Below, piece after piece: positions 23,146 to 31,258 of a DNA stretch of 36,549 bases. This DNA comes from Clostridiales bacterium (GTDB lineage: Bacteria; Bacillota; Clostridia; Christensenellales; CAG-138). The notes beneath the pieces were generated by a model. The model did not search any database. It was not told the origin of the DNA and saw only the letters and a list, made by a program, of their open reading frames with translations. The translations under genes were made by a program, and so were the position numbers. The stretch spans positions 1 through 36,549 of the forward strand of contig WREI01000018.1 in the NCBI GenBank assembly GCA_009779405.1. The letters run 5' to 3'. Numbering within the stretch: the first letter of the stretch is position 1; each line of letters starts with the position of its first letter.

Positions 23146-24179
23146 ACGATGCCCTCCCCCACCCCCGGCTGTTCGGGGTCTTCCTCGTCGTAGATTTCGC
23201 CTAACAACTCCTCGACGATATCTTCGACCGTGACGATGCCGACCAGGGCGCCCTCGGCATCACGCACAAAGGCAAGGTGGCATTTCTGCGCGCTCATATG
23301 CGGGAGCAGCTCGTCTATCGGCTCGTCGGCGGACGCGAAATAGGGGGCCTCCATCACGCGGCGCGGGGAGACGTGGCCCTGCCGCTGCATATAGGCTTTC
23401 AGAAAGCGGCGGATTTGCAGCACGCCGACGGCGACATCGCCCGCGTCCAATACGGGCAGGCGGGAATGGGTTGTGCTGCGGATCAGCTCGATGATTTTCG
23501 TGGGTTGGGTGTCGGTGCGGATATATTGTACGCGCGCCCAGGGGGTCATTACCTCGCGGACACTGCGCCGCGTGAATTCCAATGCGGACTGCACCAATTC
23601 CGTGGTCTCCTCATCCAAGGCACCTTCGCGGACCGCCGTCTCAATAAGCTCGGTCAGCTCGGTCTCCGTGACAGTCACCTGCTCGGATTTGGCCTTCTTC
23701 TGCAAGAAGCCTGTCCAGAGGGAGAGGAGCTTTGTGACGGGCGAAAGCAGGCCCATCAGCAGAATCAGGGACGAGGAGATGCGCAGGGCGAGGGTTTCGG
23801 CATGGTTTTTGGCATAGGACTTGGGCAAAATTTCGCAGAACAGGAGCACGACCGCGGTCAATACGACGGCGGCGGAAGCGAGTGCGCCCTGGCCCCACGC
23901 ATTTGTGAACAGGAGCGTGACGAGGGAAGCGCAGGCGATATTGACCAAATTGTTGCTGATTAAGATGGTGACGAGGGTCTGGTCATAGCATTCGAGGATG
24001 CGCAGCACGCGGCGGGCGCGGTGGCTGCCGTCCTCGGCCAAGCCTTCCATGCGTATGCGGTTGACGGAGGTGATCGCCATTTCGGCGGCGGAACAATACG
24101 CGCTGCAAACGAGCAGCAGCAGGGTGACGAGTATACTGCCTATGGGAACGGGACTACCGGGGAGCGGACTTGCGTCCAA
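23142..24179 (-). CDS. CNNM/CBS-domain ion transport protein, without CorC_HlyC domain
   Basis: The 345-residue protein is the partner paralogue of the next gene. It has an N-terminal CNNM membrane domain with SAYCSAAEMAITSVNRIRMEGL, ILISNNLVNIACASLVTLLF and LFCEILPKSYAKNHAETLAL, then two CBS domains with EVMTPWARVQYI, HSRLPVLDAGDVAVGVLQI and KCHLAFVRDAEGALVGIVTVEDIVEELLGEIYDEED. It stops about 25 residues after the second CBS domain, so the CorC_HlyC domain is absent. The start is TTG 24179, with GAGGTGG about 8 bases upstream; no ATG fits. The four-base overlap with the downstream paralogue suggests the two form a heteromeric complex, which is inference. Confidence 0.92.
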   Translation of the reverse strand: MDASPLPGSPVPIGSILVTLLLLVCSAYCSAAEMAITSVNRIRMEGLAEDGSHRARRVLRILECYDQTLVTILISNNLVNIACASLVTLLFTNAWGQGALASAAVVLTAVVLLFCEILPKSYAKNHAETLALRISSSLILLMGLLSPVTKLLSLWTGFLQKKAKSEQVTVTETELTELIETAVREGALDEETTELVQSALEFTRRSVREVMTPWARVQYIRTDTQPTKIIELIRSTTHSRLPVLDAGDVAVGVLQIRRFLKAYMQRQGHVSPRRVMEAPYFASADEPIDELLPHMSAQKCHLAFVRDAEGALVGIVTVEDIVEELLGEIYDEEDPEQPGVGEGIV

Positions 24180-24216
24180 GAAAAAACCACCTCACAGTTG
24201 ATTCGGGTTGACCGGG

Positions 24217-24277
24217 AAAAGAAAAAAGGGCCGCGCGGGGGCGCATGCACATGCATGCATATGCGCCCCAGCACGGC
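24217..24277 (-). terminator. Long-stem intrinsic terminator of the DUF4190-like gene
   Basis: Read on the minus strand, a 17-base arm (24277–24261, GCCGTGCTGGGGCGCAT) pairs with ATGCGCCCCCGCGCGGC (24246–24230), with one mismatch and one wobble, followed by CCTTTTTTCTTTT. The 14-base loop holds overlapping ATGCAT palindromes. It isolates this gene from the CNNM operon downstream. Confidence 0.85.
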
Positions 24278-24288
24278 TGTTGCAGGGA

Positions 24289-24582
24289 TTAATACGGATA
24301 CGAATAGTAGGGCGCCGCTGTGGCAGCGGCAATAATGCCAACAATCAGTATGATCGTGAAGACGATACCGAAGATTAGGCCGATGATGGCGCAGATCTTA
24401 CCACCCTTGGCCATACCCGTGGGGAAGCCCACAGCTTCGCATTCCGGAAGCGCCTTCTTCGCGAATATCAGCGCGACGATGGCGAATATCCATCCGACAT
24501 AAGGCGTGAACGCGGCGATGCCGAGCGCCAACGCCGGGATGGACAGGCCTATTGCCTTGCCCTTGCTTGGTTGTTGTTCCAT
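24289..24582 (-). CDS. Small DUF4190-like two-helix membrane protein
   Basis: The 97-residue protein has a short charged N-terminus (MEQQPSKGKAIG) and two long hydrophobic segments (about 13–40 and 62–88), ending in the Tyr/Pro-rich tail PYYSYPY. The order is that of DUF4190-family proteins (LGIAAFTPYVGWIFAIVALIFAKKAL... GGKICAIIGLIFGIV). The family has no known function. I use ATG 24582 with GGAGGT upstream instead of the longer frame to 24648. It lies after the DUF4956 gene by 112 bases and is followed by its own terminator. Confidence 0.8.
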   Translation of the reverse strand: MEQQPSKGKAIGLSIPALALGIAAFTPYVGWIFAIVALIFAKKALPECEAVGFPTGMAKGGKICAIIGLIFGIVFTIILIVGIIAAATAAPYYSYPY

Positions 24583-24694
24583 CTTCTTTACCTCCAATGA
24601 TGATTTTTTATGTTGCGTATGCCGCGCATATGCTCCTGCGCGCGTCATACGGAAACATTATAGCATATCCGCCTACAGAATCATATACCCCAGT

Positions 24695-25351
24695 TTAAGA
24701 AATCATGTCTCCCTGGTGCGCAATCAGCGTGGCGTCATACACGCCCTCCACCTGCATAAACTTGGAGACGAAGCCGGTTTCGTTGTCGCGTACGCGCAGT
24801 TCGATGGCCAGCTCCACGCCGTCGCGCTGCTCGGTGCGGCTCTTTAAGCGGGCGTGCGGCAGTTGCGCGACCATCTTGCGGATCTGCCCGTTGGCGGCGG
24901 GGTCATAGTGGATGATCAGCAAAAACGGCAGCGCGGCGTTCTTCTTGATGCTGCAGAGTATCAGCATGATGATGCCGATCAGGAAGGTGCCGATAATCGC
25001 CTCGATAAAGTACTGCGCACCGCAGGCGATGCCCACAGCGATGGCCCAGAACATGAAGACCGTATCGATCGGGTCCTTGATCGCCGTGCGGAAACGGACG
25101 ATGGACAGCGCGCCGACCATGCCGAGACTGAGCTTGACGTTGTTGCTCATAAACATGATCACCAGCGAGGACACCATGGTGAGCATCACGAGCGAGAGGT
25201 TGTAACTGCGGGAATACAGCACGCCCGTGAAGGTGACCTTATAGATCAGGAAGATGAACAAGCCGAGCGCCAGACCGACAAACACCGTGAAGACGGTGAG
25301 CCAGGGTTGGAAGGTATTCATGTGAAAGACGTAACTGAAAAATTCTGCCAT
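24695..25351 (-). CDS. DUF4956 multi-pass membrane protein
   Basis: The 218-residue protein has about five membrane segments in its first 135 residues, then a cytoplasmic domain of about 80 residues. The segment GVLYSRSYNLSLVMLTMVSSLVIMFMSNNVKLSLGMVGALSIVRFRTAIKDPIDTVFMFWAIAVGIACGA is the core of the DUF4956 family, including the conserved SIVRFRTAIKDP. No biochemical function is established. It lies 26 bases after the VTC-domain gene in a CotH–VTC–DUF4956 operon, an arrangement I recall from other bacteria. It may serve as the membrane or transport part of that system; this is inference. AAGGAGC precedes ATG 25351. Confidence 0.92.
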   Translation of the reverse strand: MAEFFSYVFHMNTFQPWLTVFTVFVGLALGLFIFLIYKVTFTGVLYSRSYNLSLVMLTMVSSLVIMFMSNNVKLSLGMVGALSIVRFRTAIKDPIDTVFMFWAIAVGIACGAQYFIEAIIGTFLIGIIMLILCSIKKNAALPFLLIIHYDPAANGQIRKMVAQLPHARLKSRTEQRDGVELAIELRVRDNETGFVSKFMQVEGVYDATLIAHQGDMIS

Positions 25352-25377
25352 GGGGTTTGCTCCTTTTATATCCGTTT

Positions 25378-26082
25378 TTAATACTCAAATTGCCGGGAGT
25401 AGATATATTTGCTGGCAGCCGTCTGCTGCCGGGCATTCACCTGAATGAGACCGCGTATATAGGCGGGGAGATACCGATTGTATTTCACTTCCAATATACA
25501 GCAGCCGCGATAGGCCTGCGCGGGGATGGTCGGCGCATAGGGGTTGAAGAGGTCCGTGCAGCGATAGGCCGTGCGGATATCGCGGTCGAAGGTGATGCGC
25601 ACATCCTCCTGCGCAAAGAGAAAGGGCTCACGCGTGTAGTCCACCAAGACCCTGGGGCGCAGGGCGCGCGTGCGCAGGGCGGCGTACATCTCGCGCGCGA
25701 AGGATTCTTCGCGACCGAACAGGAATTCTATGCGCCCGGCGATCAGGGCCTCGGCCTCGGCGCGGGAGAGGTTCAGGCTCTCCTTCTTGATATAGGCGCC
25801 GTTCTTGTGCTTGCGCTCGAACTTGATCGTGCGGTCGGAGAGGTTGTAGATGCGTATCCTGTACTTATTGCGGAACTCCACGCCCGCAATCTTCTCGGCG
25901 ATGGCGCTGTCATAGGGATCATCGAAATAGAGACTGCGTATATGGTAGGTGCCGCCACTCTGGAGGGCGTGCGGGTCCTTTTCCATGCTCAAGCGCAAAC
26001 GCATGGCGAGAAGCTCCGCTTCCGCCAGATCCAGCACATATTTTTGCTCGTGCCTGTAGGCACTATGCTGTTGCACCGCCAC
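25378..26082 (-). CDS. VTC-domain (polyphosphate-polymerase-like) protein
   Basis: The 234-residue protein is a single VTC domain, the triphosphate-tunnel catalytic fold of the yeast Vtc4 polyphosphate polymerase. Tunnel motifs are present: YRHEQKYVL (9–17), YHIRSLYFDDPYDSA, FRNKYRIRIYN, KFERKHKNGAYIKK, RPRVLVDYTREPF, VRITFDRDIRT and CCILEVKYNRYLP. In the family the basic residues hold the triphosphate chain and the Glu residues bind metal. No membrane segment or SPX domain is fused, so it is probably cytoplasmic and partnered with the DUF4956 protein. It starts with GTG, one base overlapping the stop of the CotH gene (TAGTG), so the two are coupled. Polyphosphate synthesis is plausible but unproved for bacterial VTC proteins. 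Confidence 0.9.
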   Translation of the reverse strand: MAVQQHSAYRHEQKYVLDLAEAELLAMRLRLSMEKDPHALQSGGTYHIRSLYFDDPYDSAIAEKIAGVEFRNKYRIRIYNLSDRTIKFERKHKNGAYIKKESLNLSRAEAEALIAGRIEFLFGREESFAREMYAALRTRALRPRVLVDYTREPFLFAQEDVRITFDRDIRTAYRCTDLFNPYAPTIPAQAYRGCCILEVKYNRYLPAYIRGLIQVNARQQTAASKYIYSRQFEY

Positions 26083-29000
26083 TATAAACTGCTCTTTCTG
26101 CCGAAGATTTCATACATCTTCGCGTCGTTGAGGGTATAATTCGTGTTGTTGTTGATCCATTGCTGGACATATTTCAGGAAATAGTCAGGGTATCTGTCCG
26201 CCTGCAGGCGTATCCTGTCCGTATTGTGCTCCGCAAAACGCTTGTTCTGATCTTGGGCAGGATCCCACAGCGCGATGGTCATACCCCAGCGCTCGAAGTC
26301 CCAGCGCATCTCCGATTTTACGAGATACACTATCTCTTCCAATTTACCGTGGATCGCTTCCGTTGAGTATACCTTATTTACCATCAATGCGCAATAGCGC
26401 AGGAAAATTTCAACAAACTCGTTGCGCGAGAGCAGACTGCGCATCAGCACCGTGGAGTAGCCCCTGTTCGCGCCGTGTCCTTCGGGATGCAGGTATTTCG
26501 AGAAAAAGTCGCGGCGATAGCCGACCGTATACGCGTCTTCCTTATCATCGTCACCGTTGAACGCCCAACAATAGTCATAGATCTGCCAGCGCCACTTGCC
26601 GTCCAGCTCGGAACTGCGCCAGAATTTGATGTTGCCCGTATCCGTGTTGCCCACGGCGATCTCCTGCGCCATATAGAGGGCGAAGTTTTCCACGTCGATG
26701 TATTTGCAGAGATAGGCATAGTCCTCCGCACTCAGTTTTGCATTCCTCGCCCTGCAGTACTCCAGCAGCGCCTGGTATTCCCCCGCGGCGCTTGGGTCGC
26801 CGGCGGACGTGATCGTCCCGCTGCCGACGAGTACGTCGATGCTGTCGGGATTCTTCACACCATAGTGCTGGGCGAAGAAACTGCGGCTGATCTTTTCACG
26901 CAGATAATACATGCCCCAATATTTGCCGTTCAGATATACGGCGCAGGGGATAAAGGCCTGCGTGGCCATATTCATACCCGCGTCTTCCATCAGCGCTTGA
27001 ATCATCACGTCGCGCATTTTGCTGCGGCTGTTGTCGTTCGCGCCGCAACGCAGAACCAATGAATTATAGGATTCAAACGGGCGGTTCTTCTCCGCGAAAA
27101 ACGGAAAGTCGAGACTGGTGCCGCCATAGCCCTTACGCGTGATGAGACCGAAGCCCTTTTGGTTGTTCGCGCGGGAATAGGCGCCGAAGATGCGGAGCAT
27201 GATATCCTGTTCAAAGAGGAGTTCGCCACCGCCCTTGGAGGTATAGCTGAAGTGGGTCTGGCGCTCCCAGCTGCGGCCTCGTTGGTTGAAGTTCGCGCCC
27301 TTGGTGGAGGTCGCCCATTTGTGCGTGTAATCCGTAGGACGCCAGGGGGTTACCTGGGCGCCCTCATAGTCGTTGCCCAGCACATAGATGCCGATGGTGG
27401 GATCGAAGAGATTTTTGGGGTCCGTCACCAAAAAGACCATGTTCATCTCGGTATTGTGAGCCTCATAGGTCTCCTCCTGCCCGACGATGACATAGGTGGC
27501 CGTCGCAATATCGCTTGCAAACCGCGCATCCGCGCTGTCGAAGGCGCGGGCACGGAGCACGGTGTTCGCGGTGACGGGGATGGATTGGCCCGGCGTGACC
27601 CGCGTATCGCCCGCCTTGGGATCGTCGCAGTTGGTGGTATAGGTGACATAGCTGCCTTCCGGCACACTGATGCTGACGCTCTGCGCCATGTGATAGAGAC
27701 CGCCCGTGACGGAAAAGACCGGCGTTTCACAGCGCCCCTGCCGCGTGTTCGTGTTCGGCGCGTTGGGCGTGGGCGTATCGGAAAGGCCCCAACTTCCATC
27801 CGCCAGGCGCACGACGGAGACGCCCGCATGCGCCTTGGGCATGCGGACGCGATCCACGAGTTCTCCCGACGGATCAAAGAGATAGAGGGTTTCGCCTTCG
27901 TCGTTCAGGTCAAAATTTAACTGCAGATAGCTCTGGTTCCTGTCCGGCGGCGTCCCGCCCTTTAAGAGTACGACCAGGTATCCTTTACCGGCGATACCCG
28001 TTCCTTCCTGAAAAACCCAGCGTCCCGCGCCGCCCGGCTTGTCGGAAAGCGACCAGCCCGCAAGGTCGGCGTGATGATCGGATTTATTGAACAATTCCAC
28101 CCATTCGCCGAGATAGCGATCCTGCGGGCGGCCGTTGGCGTCCACATAATAGGTATAGCCCGCGTTCAACACCTCGGAGATCGTGATATCCCGCACGCCT
28201 AAGCCCTGGTTGTTGGCCGCGTCGAAGGCAGCCCATCCGGCATAGGTATTGGGATAGCCGGGGCTGGGCAAGTCCGTTTCGACGAAACCCGCATCCAAGC
28301 GCATCCTGCCCGCCTCGTCAAAGGGGCGCATATAGCTGAAATCGGTCTTTTGCGGGCCAAAGCTCACGGAGTCCAATATGCCGCCGTCGGGCGCGCTCAA
28401 AATCAGGGTTTCGCCCATGCTCGACAGACCGAAACTGGCGCAGAGATAGCCCTCTACGCGCTCGGTCGTGCAATAGATGAGGAGATAGCCGCCCGGGGGG
28501 ATGATGGACAGTGCACTGTCGGGGAAGGTGAATTTATAGGGCTTTGCGGCGTTGTCGGAGAGACCGCAACCGCGCAGGTTCTTGGATTCGTTCGTCGTGT
28601 TGTGCAGTTCTATCCAGTCGCCGAAGCTGCCGTCGGGCAGGCGCAGGGTGCCGCCGTTGCTGGCCATAAATTCGGAGATATAGACGCCGCTGTTGGCGAC
28701 ATGGCTGACGGCATTCGCCTGCTTGCTCGCCTGAAACGCGGCGATGCCCTCGGGCGTGTTCGGATAGCCGGGACTGGGCTCGCCCTCCGACCAGGTGTGG
28801 GTTGCGATATCATAGAGGAGCGCGTGGCCCGAGAAGATATCGGGCAGCTCCTTTACCATCAGTAAGTTGCCGGATGCGTCAGTGAAGCGCAGGACATCGC
28901 CGCTGCTGAGCTTGAAGTTGGTGACATTTCCCGATGCGAGGTCGCCGTTCGTCTTCCCCTTGCCCGTGCACCAAACGACCATATAGCTTTGCGCCGCAAT

Positions 29001-29294
29001 GGTGGTTCCCGCAGGGAAAACCCATATCTTATCTTCACGCTGGGAAACCCCGAAGCCCGCTATGGAATAGTCTGTATTGCCCGAATTAAAGAGCTCAAAA
29101 TAATCCGCCGCGGAACCGTCCGGCGCCATCGCGACGCCCTTGTTGCTCGTCACAATCTCCGTGACGATGATGGGACAGCGATCGCCCTGCACGATGCCGA
29201 GGTCTTCGGCATTGCAGCGCGTGGAGAACAGCAACACCACGAAGACGGCGAGGACTAAGAAAACGATCAGGAATTTCATCTTTCGGGCTCTCAA
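26082..29294 (-). CDS. Secreted CotH-family kinase with three lamin-tail domains
   Basis: CotH proteins have a protein-kinase-like fold and phosphorylate serines on secreted or coat proteins. The 1070-residue product has a hydrophobic signal or anchor (about 7–24). Three lamin-tail domains (about 40–180, 205–350, 371–515) follow, each with a (D)YFELFN/WIELHN/WVELFN strand; the first two end PSPGYPNT and the third NAPNT. A chitobiase-C-like domain spans about 521–603. The CotH domain (about 620–1050) includes GKYWGMYYLREKIS and near 865–910 IDVENFALYMAQEIAVGNTDTGN-KFW and WRWQIYDYCWAFNG, the family's metal and nucleotide region. The start is TTG 29294 with AAAGGA upstream; ATG 29279 is an alternative. 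It is first in an operon with VTC and DUF4956 genes. Attachment to the envelope and its target are unknown. Confidence 0.92.
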   Translation of the reverse strand: MRARKMKFLIVFLVLAVFVVLLFSTRCNAEDLGIVQGDRCPIIVTEIVTSNKGVAMAPDGSAADYFELFNSGNTDYSIAGFGVSQREDKIWVFPAGTTIAAQSYMVVWCTGKGKTNGDLASGNVTNFKLSSGDVLRFTDASGNLLMVKELPDIFSGHALLYDIATHTWSEGEPSPGYPNTPEGIAAFQASKQANAVSHVANSGVYISEFMASNGGTLRLPDGSFGDWIELHNTTNESKNLRGCGLSDNAAKPYKFTFPDSALSIIPPGGYLLIYCTTERVEGYLCASFGLSSMGETLILSAPDGGILDSVSFGPQKTDFSYMRPFDEAGRMRLDAGFVETDLPSPGYPNTYAGWAAFDAANNQGLGVRDITISEVLNAGYTYYVDANGRPQDRYLGEWVELFNKSDHHADLAGWSLSDKPGGAGRWVFQEGTGIAGKGYLVVLLKGGTPPDRNQSYLQLNFDLNDEGETLYLFDPSGELVDRVRMPKAHAGVSVVRLADGSWGLSDTPTPNAPNTNTRQGRCETPVFSVTGGLYHMAQSVSISVPEGSYVTYTTNCDDPKAGDTRVTPGQSIPVTANTVLRARAFDSADARFASDIATATYVIVGQEETYEAHNTEMNMVFLVTDPKNLFDPTIGIYVLGNDYEGAQVTPWRPTDYTHKWATSTKGANFNQRGRSWERQTHFSYTSKGGGELLFEQDIMLRIFGAYSRANNQKGFGLITRKGYGGTSLDFPFFAEKNRPFESYNSLVLRCGANDNSRSKMRDVMIQALMEDAGMNMATQAFIPCAVYLNGKYWGMYYLREKISRSFFAQHYGVKNPDSIDVLVGSGTITSAGDPSAAGEYQALLEYCRARNAKLSAEDYAYLCKYIDVENFALYMAQEIAVGNTDTGNIKFWRSSELDGKWRWQIYDYCWAFNGDDDKEDAYTVGYRRDFFSKYLHPEGHGANRGYSTVLMRSLLSRNEFVEIFLRYCALMVNKVYSTEAIHGKLEEIVYLVKSEMRWDFERWGMTIALWDPAQDQNKRFAEHNTDRIRLQADRYPDYFLKYVQQWINNNTNYTLNDAKMYEIFGRKSSL

Positions 29295-29336
29295 AATATG
29301 TTTTCCTTTCGAGCGGCTAATAATATAAGTGTTTTC

Positions 29337-29365
29337 ATTTTAGCACATACGAAACAAAACCGCAA
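29337..29365 (-). promoter_or_regulatory. Sigma-A promoter of the CotH–VTC–DUF4956 operon
   Basis: On the minus strand TTGCGG (29360–29365), a 17-base spacer and TAAAAT (29337–29342) lie about 40 bases before the CotH start codon. The -35 matches 4 of 6 and the -10 matches 5 of 6 consensus bases. Confidence 0.6.
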
Positions 29366-29447
29366 ATCCTGCGTGAAGTTTTCGCGTTTATGTGACATTT
29401 TGTTTTGATATGGGCTATACCGCGCACGCATTTATGGGCGCGTGGTA

Positions 29448-30410
29448 TTAAATCAGGCCTACCGTTTTCAGCCATTCCACGAATTCCCGCACCTGCGCGC
29501 GCAGGCTCAGTTCGGGCAGGGCCGATTCCTGCATATAGAAGATCGCGCCCGTGCTGGCGTCCTCGGCGGTCGTTAGCTGTTCGCGGATTTGTTCCGCGTC
29601 CCTCTTTGTATTGAAGGAATGGAAGTTGGAGCCAATGACGACCGCGCCGTCCAATGCGCCGCCCTTGCTTGTGTTTGTCGGCAACAGAGCTTCGCGCTCG
29701 GCGCGCTCCGCCGCGCTGTCCTCGCTATAGCTTGGCAGCCATTCGATATAGACGGGCTCCGCCGCGCCCGCGACGGCCAGATCGAAAGTCCATACACTGT
29801 ATAAATCCTCGCCACGCGGGACGAACACCTGTTTTTGCGTGGTTGTGACCGTCAGTCCCGCTTCCTCGAGCGTGGTTGTGATGATTTGCAGGGCGTCCGC
29901 TTCGGAAAGATAGGGAAACATGGGGAAGTTGCCGAGCTGGCGCAACTCGAGACCTTGCTCTTGCAAGGATAGTTGCTTGACAGGCGGCTTTTCGCCCGGC
30001 GCGGGATCGGGGATAAAGTTGCCTGCGGGCAGTTCACCGGGGAAGATCGGGGCCATTTGCATGGTGCGGGTGCTTTCGGGGGGCGTGAATTCGCCGGGTA
30101 TGTCCCAATATGGCTCCTCGGTCTGCATGCCGATGACAGCTTCGGGGGGTGCATATCTGCCGAGCAACGGCAGTGGCTCCTCGGTCTGCATACCCCGCGT
30201 CGTCTCGGGCGGCAGCATATCGCCGTCCAAGGGCGGCGCTATCATGCGGCAGCCCGCTATCGTTGTGAGCGTCAGCGCGCCCAGCAGCGCCATCGCGGGG
30301 GCGGAACGCTTCCAGCGCAGGGGTGCGTTTTGGCGCAGGAGGGTCTGCAAATCGGTGCCGTGAGCCTCGGGGTATTGGGGATTGGATTTTTTGACGGGTT
30401 GGAGTTGCAT
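29448..30410 (-). CDS. Membrane/lipoprotein of unknown function with PPExxxxMQTEEP repeats
   Basis: I do not recognise the family. The 320-residue protein has a 36-residue polar N-terminus, a hydrophobic segment (about 37–53) ending in a lipobox-like TIAGC (Cys54), then three repeats PPETTRGMQTEEP (67–79), PPEAVIGMQTEEP (88–100) and PPESTRTMQMAP (110–121) in a Pro/Met-rich linker. The soluble part (about 145–320) alternates helices and strands, with EADALQIITTTLEEAGLTVT, SVWTFDLAVAGAAEPVYIEWLPSY and AREFVEWLK-like ends. A polar N-terminus this long before a lipobox is unusual; it may be a transmembrane anchor like an anti-sigma factor, but no sigma gene is near. AAGGAGGTCTCCC precedes ATG 30410. 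It follows the KPVIYLYP lipoprotein gene by 31 bases. Confidence 0.7.
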   Translation of the reverse strand: MQLQPVKKSNPQYPEAHGTDLQTLLRQNAPLRWKRSAPAMALLGALTLTTIAGCRMIAPPLDGDMLPPETTRGMQTEEPLPLLGRYAPPEAVIGMQTEEPYWDIPGEFTPPESTRTMQMAPIFPGELPAGNFIPDPAPGEKPPVKQLSLQEQGLELRQLGNFPMFPYLSEADALQIITTTLEEAGLTVTTTQKQVFVPRGEDLYSVWTFDLAVAGAAEPVYIEWLPSYSEDSAAERAEREALLPTNTSKGGALDGAVVIGSNFHSFNTKRDAEQIREQLTTAEDASTGAIFYMQESALPELSLRAQVREFVEWLKTVGLI

Positions 30411-30441
30411 GGGAGACCTCCTTGTTGTAATTCGGGCAGGG

Positions 30442-31233
30442 TTATGGGACGATCGCGCAGCCGCCCCATTCGATGACGGTGAATCCCGTTCGGGTGAAGG
30501 GGCTTAGTGTTTGTTCTTCGATTTGGATCGGAGCATCCAATGGGAGAAAAACCATAAAGACGCGCAGGATGCTGTCCGGCGCGGGGGCTATGATCAATTC
30601 AGCCGTGTTGATGTAGGCCTCACCTTGGAACGTGATTAGATTATACGCGTTATTCTGCATCTGCGGAAGCCAATACACAATAAATTCGTTGTATTCTTTC
30701 GGCAAAAGACCCATATAGGCGAGCTTTTCCTGCAAAAATGCAACGGTATCTTCACCCTTGATAACAAAGCCGCGGCTGAAATCATAGTCCGCTTCGTTAT
30801 GGCCTTCCCAAAACAGATAGGAATACTCCCTGCCGTCGCGGAGGTCGATCAGCGTGCCATCGGGGGAAGCCTTTACGCGCCAACCGTTATCGTAGCTTGG
30901 GTATGTGAAGTCCAGAGTGCCTTTATATCGCAGTTGGACGGTCGCTTCGATGGGTTTTTCGGGATACAAATAGATAACAGGTTTTGCGCCAATGCGTTGG
31001 ATTTGTCCCGGCGCGAAGGTATTAGAAATCCCGGTATAGGTAGGGGATGGTACGGATTCTTCTGTCGGCTCGGCGGTGGGTGCTTCCGTAGGTTCCAGCA
31101 TCAAAATAATTTCTGGGGTGAATACCGGCTCTTCCGTCGCGGCGGGTTCGCCTGTGCCGACGCAGGCGCAGAGGAGGGCAAGCACCAAGAGTGATGCCAA
31201 TATGCAAATGATCTTTGTTTTCCTTATGCTCAT
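30442..31233 (-). CDS. Surface lipoprotein with KPVIYLYP motif
   Basis: The 263-residue lipoprotein has a signal ending in the lipobox LLCAC (Cys24), a Thr/Glu/Pro-rich linker (25–68), then a beta-rich domain. This opens with KPVIYLYPEKP (84–94) and ends with GFTVIEWGG, a pair of motifs I recall from a family of uncharacterised Clostridia surface proteins. Between are YKGTLDFTYPSYDNGWRVKASPDG, EYSYLFWEGHN and EFIVYWLPQMQNNAYNLITFQG. Function is unknown. AAAGGGATTAACC precedes ATG 31233. It begins 25 bases after the radical SAM gene ends, so the two are probably co-transcribed; whether the SAM enzyme modifies it is open. Confidence 0.8.
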   Translation of the reverse strand: MSIRKTKIICILASLLVLALLCACVGTGEPAATEEPVFTPEIILMLEPTEAPTAEPTEESVPSPTYTGISNTFAPGQIQRIGAKPVIYLYPEKPIEATVQLRYKGTLDFTYPSYDNGWRVKASPDGTLIDLRDGREYSYLFWEGHNEADYDFSRGFVIKGEDTVAFLQEKLAYMGLLPKEYNEFIVYWLPQMQNNAYNLITFQGEAYINTAELIIAPAPDSILRVFMVFLPLDAPIQIEEQTLSPFTRTGFTVIEWGGCAIVP

Positions 31234-31258
31234 GGTTAATCCCTTTCAACCCTACAGA

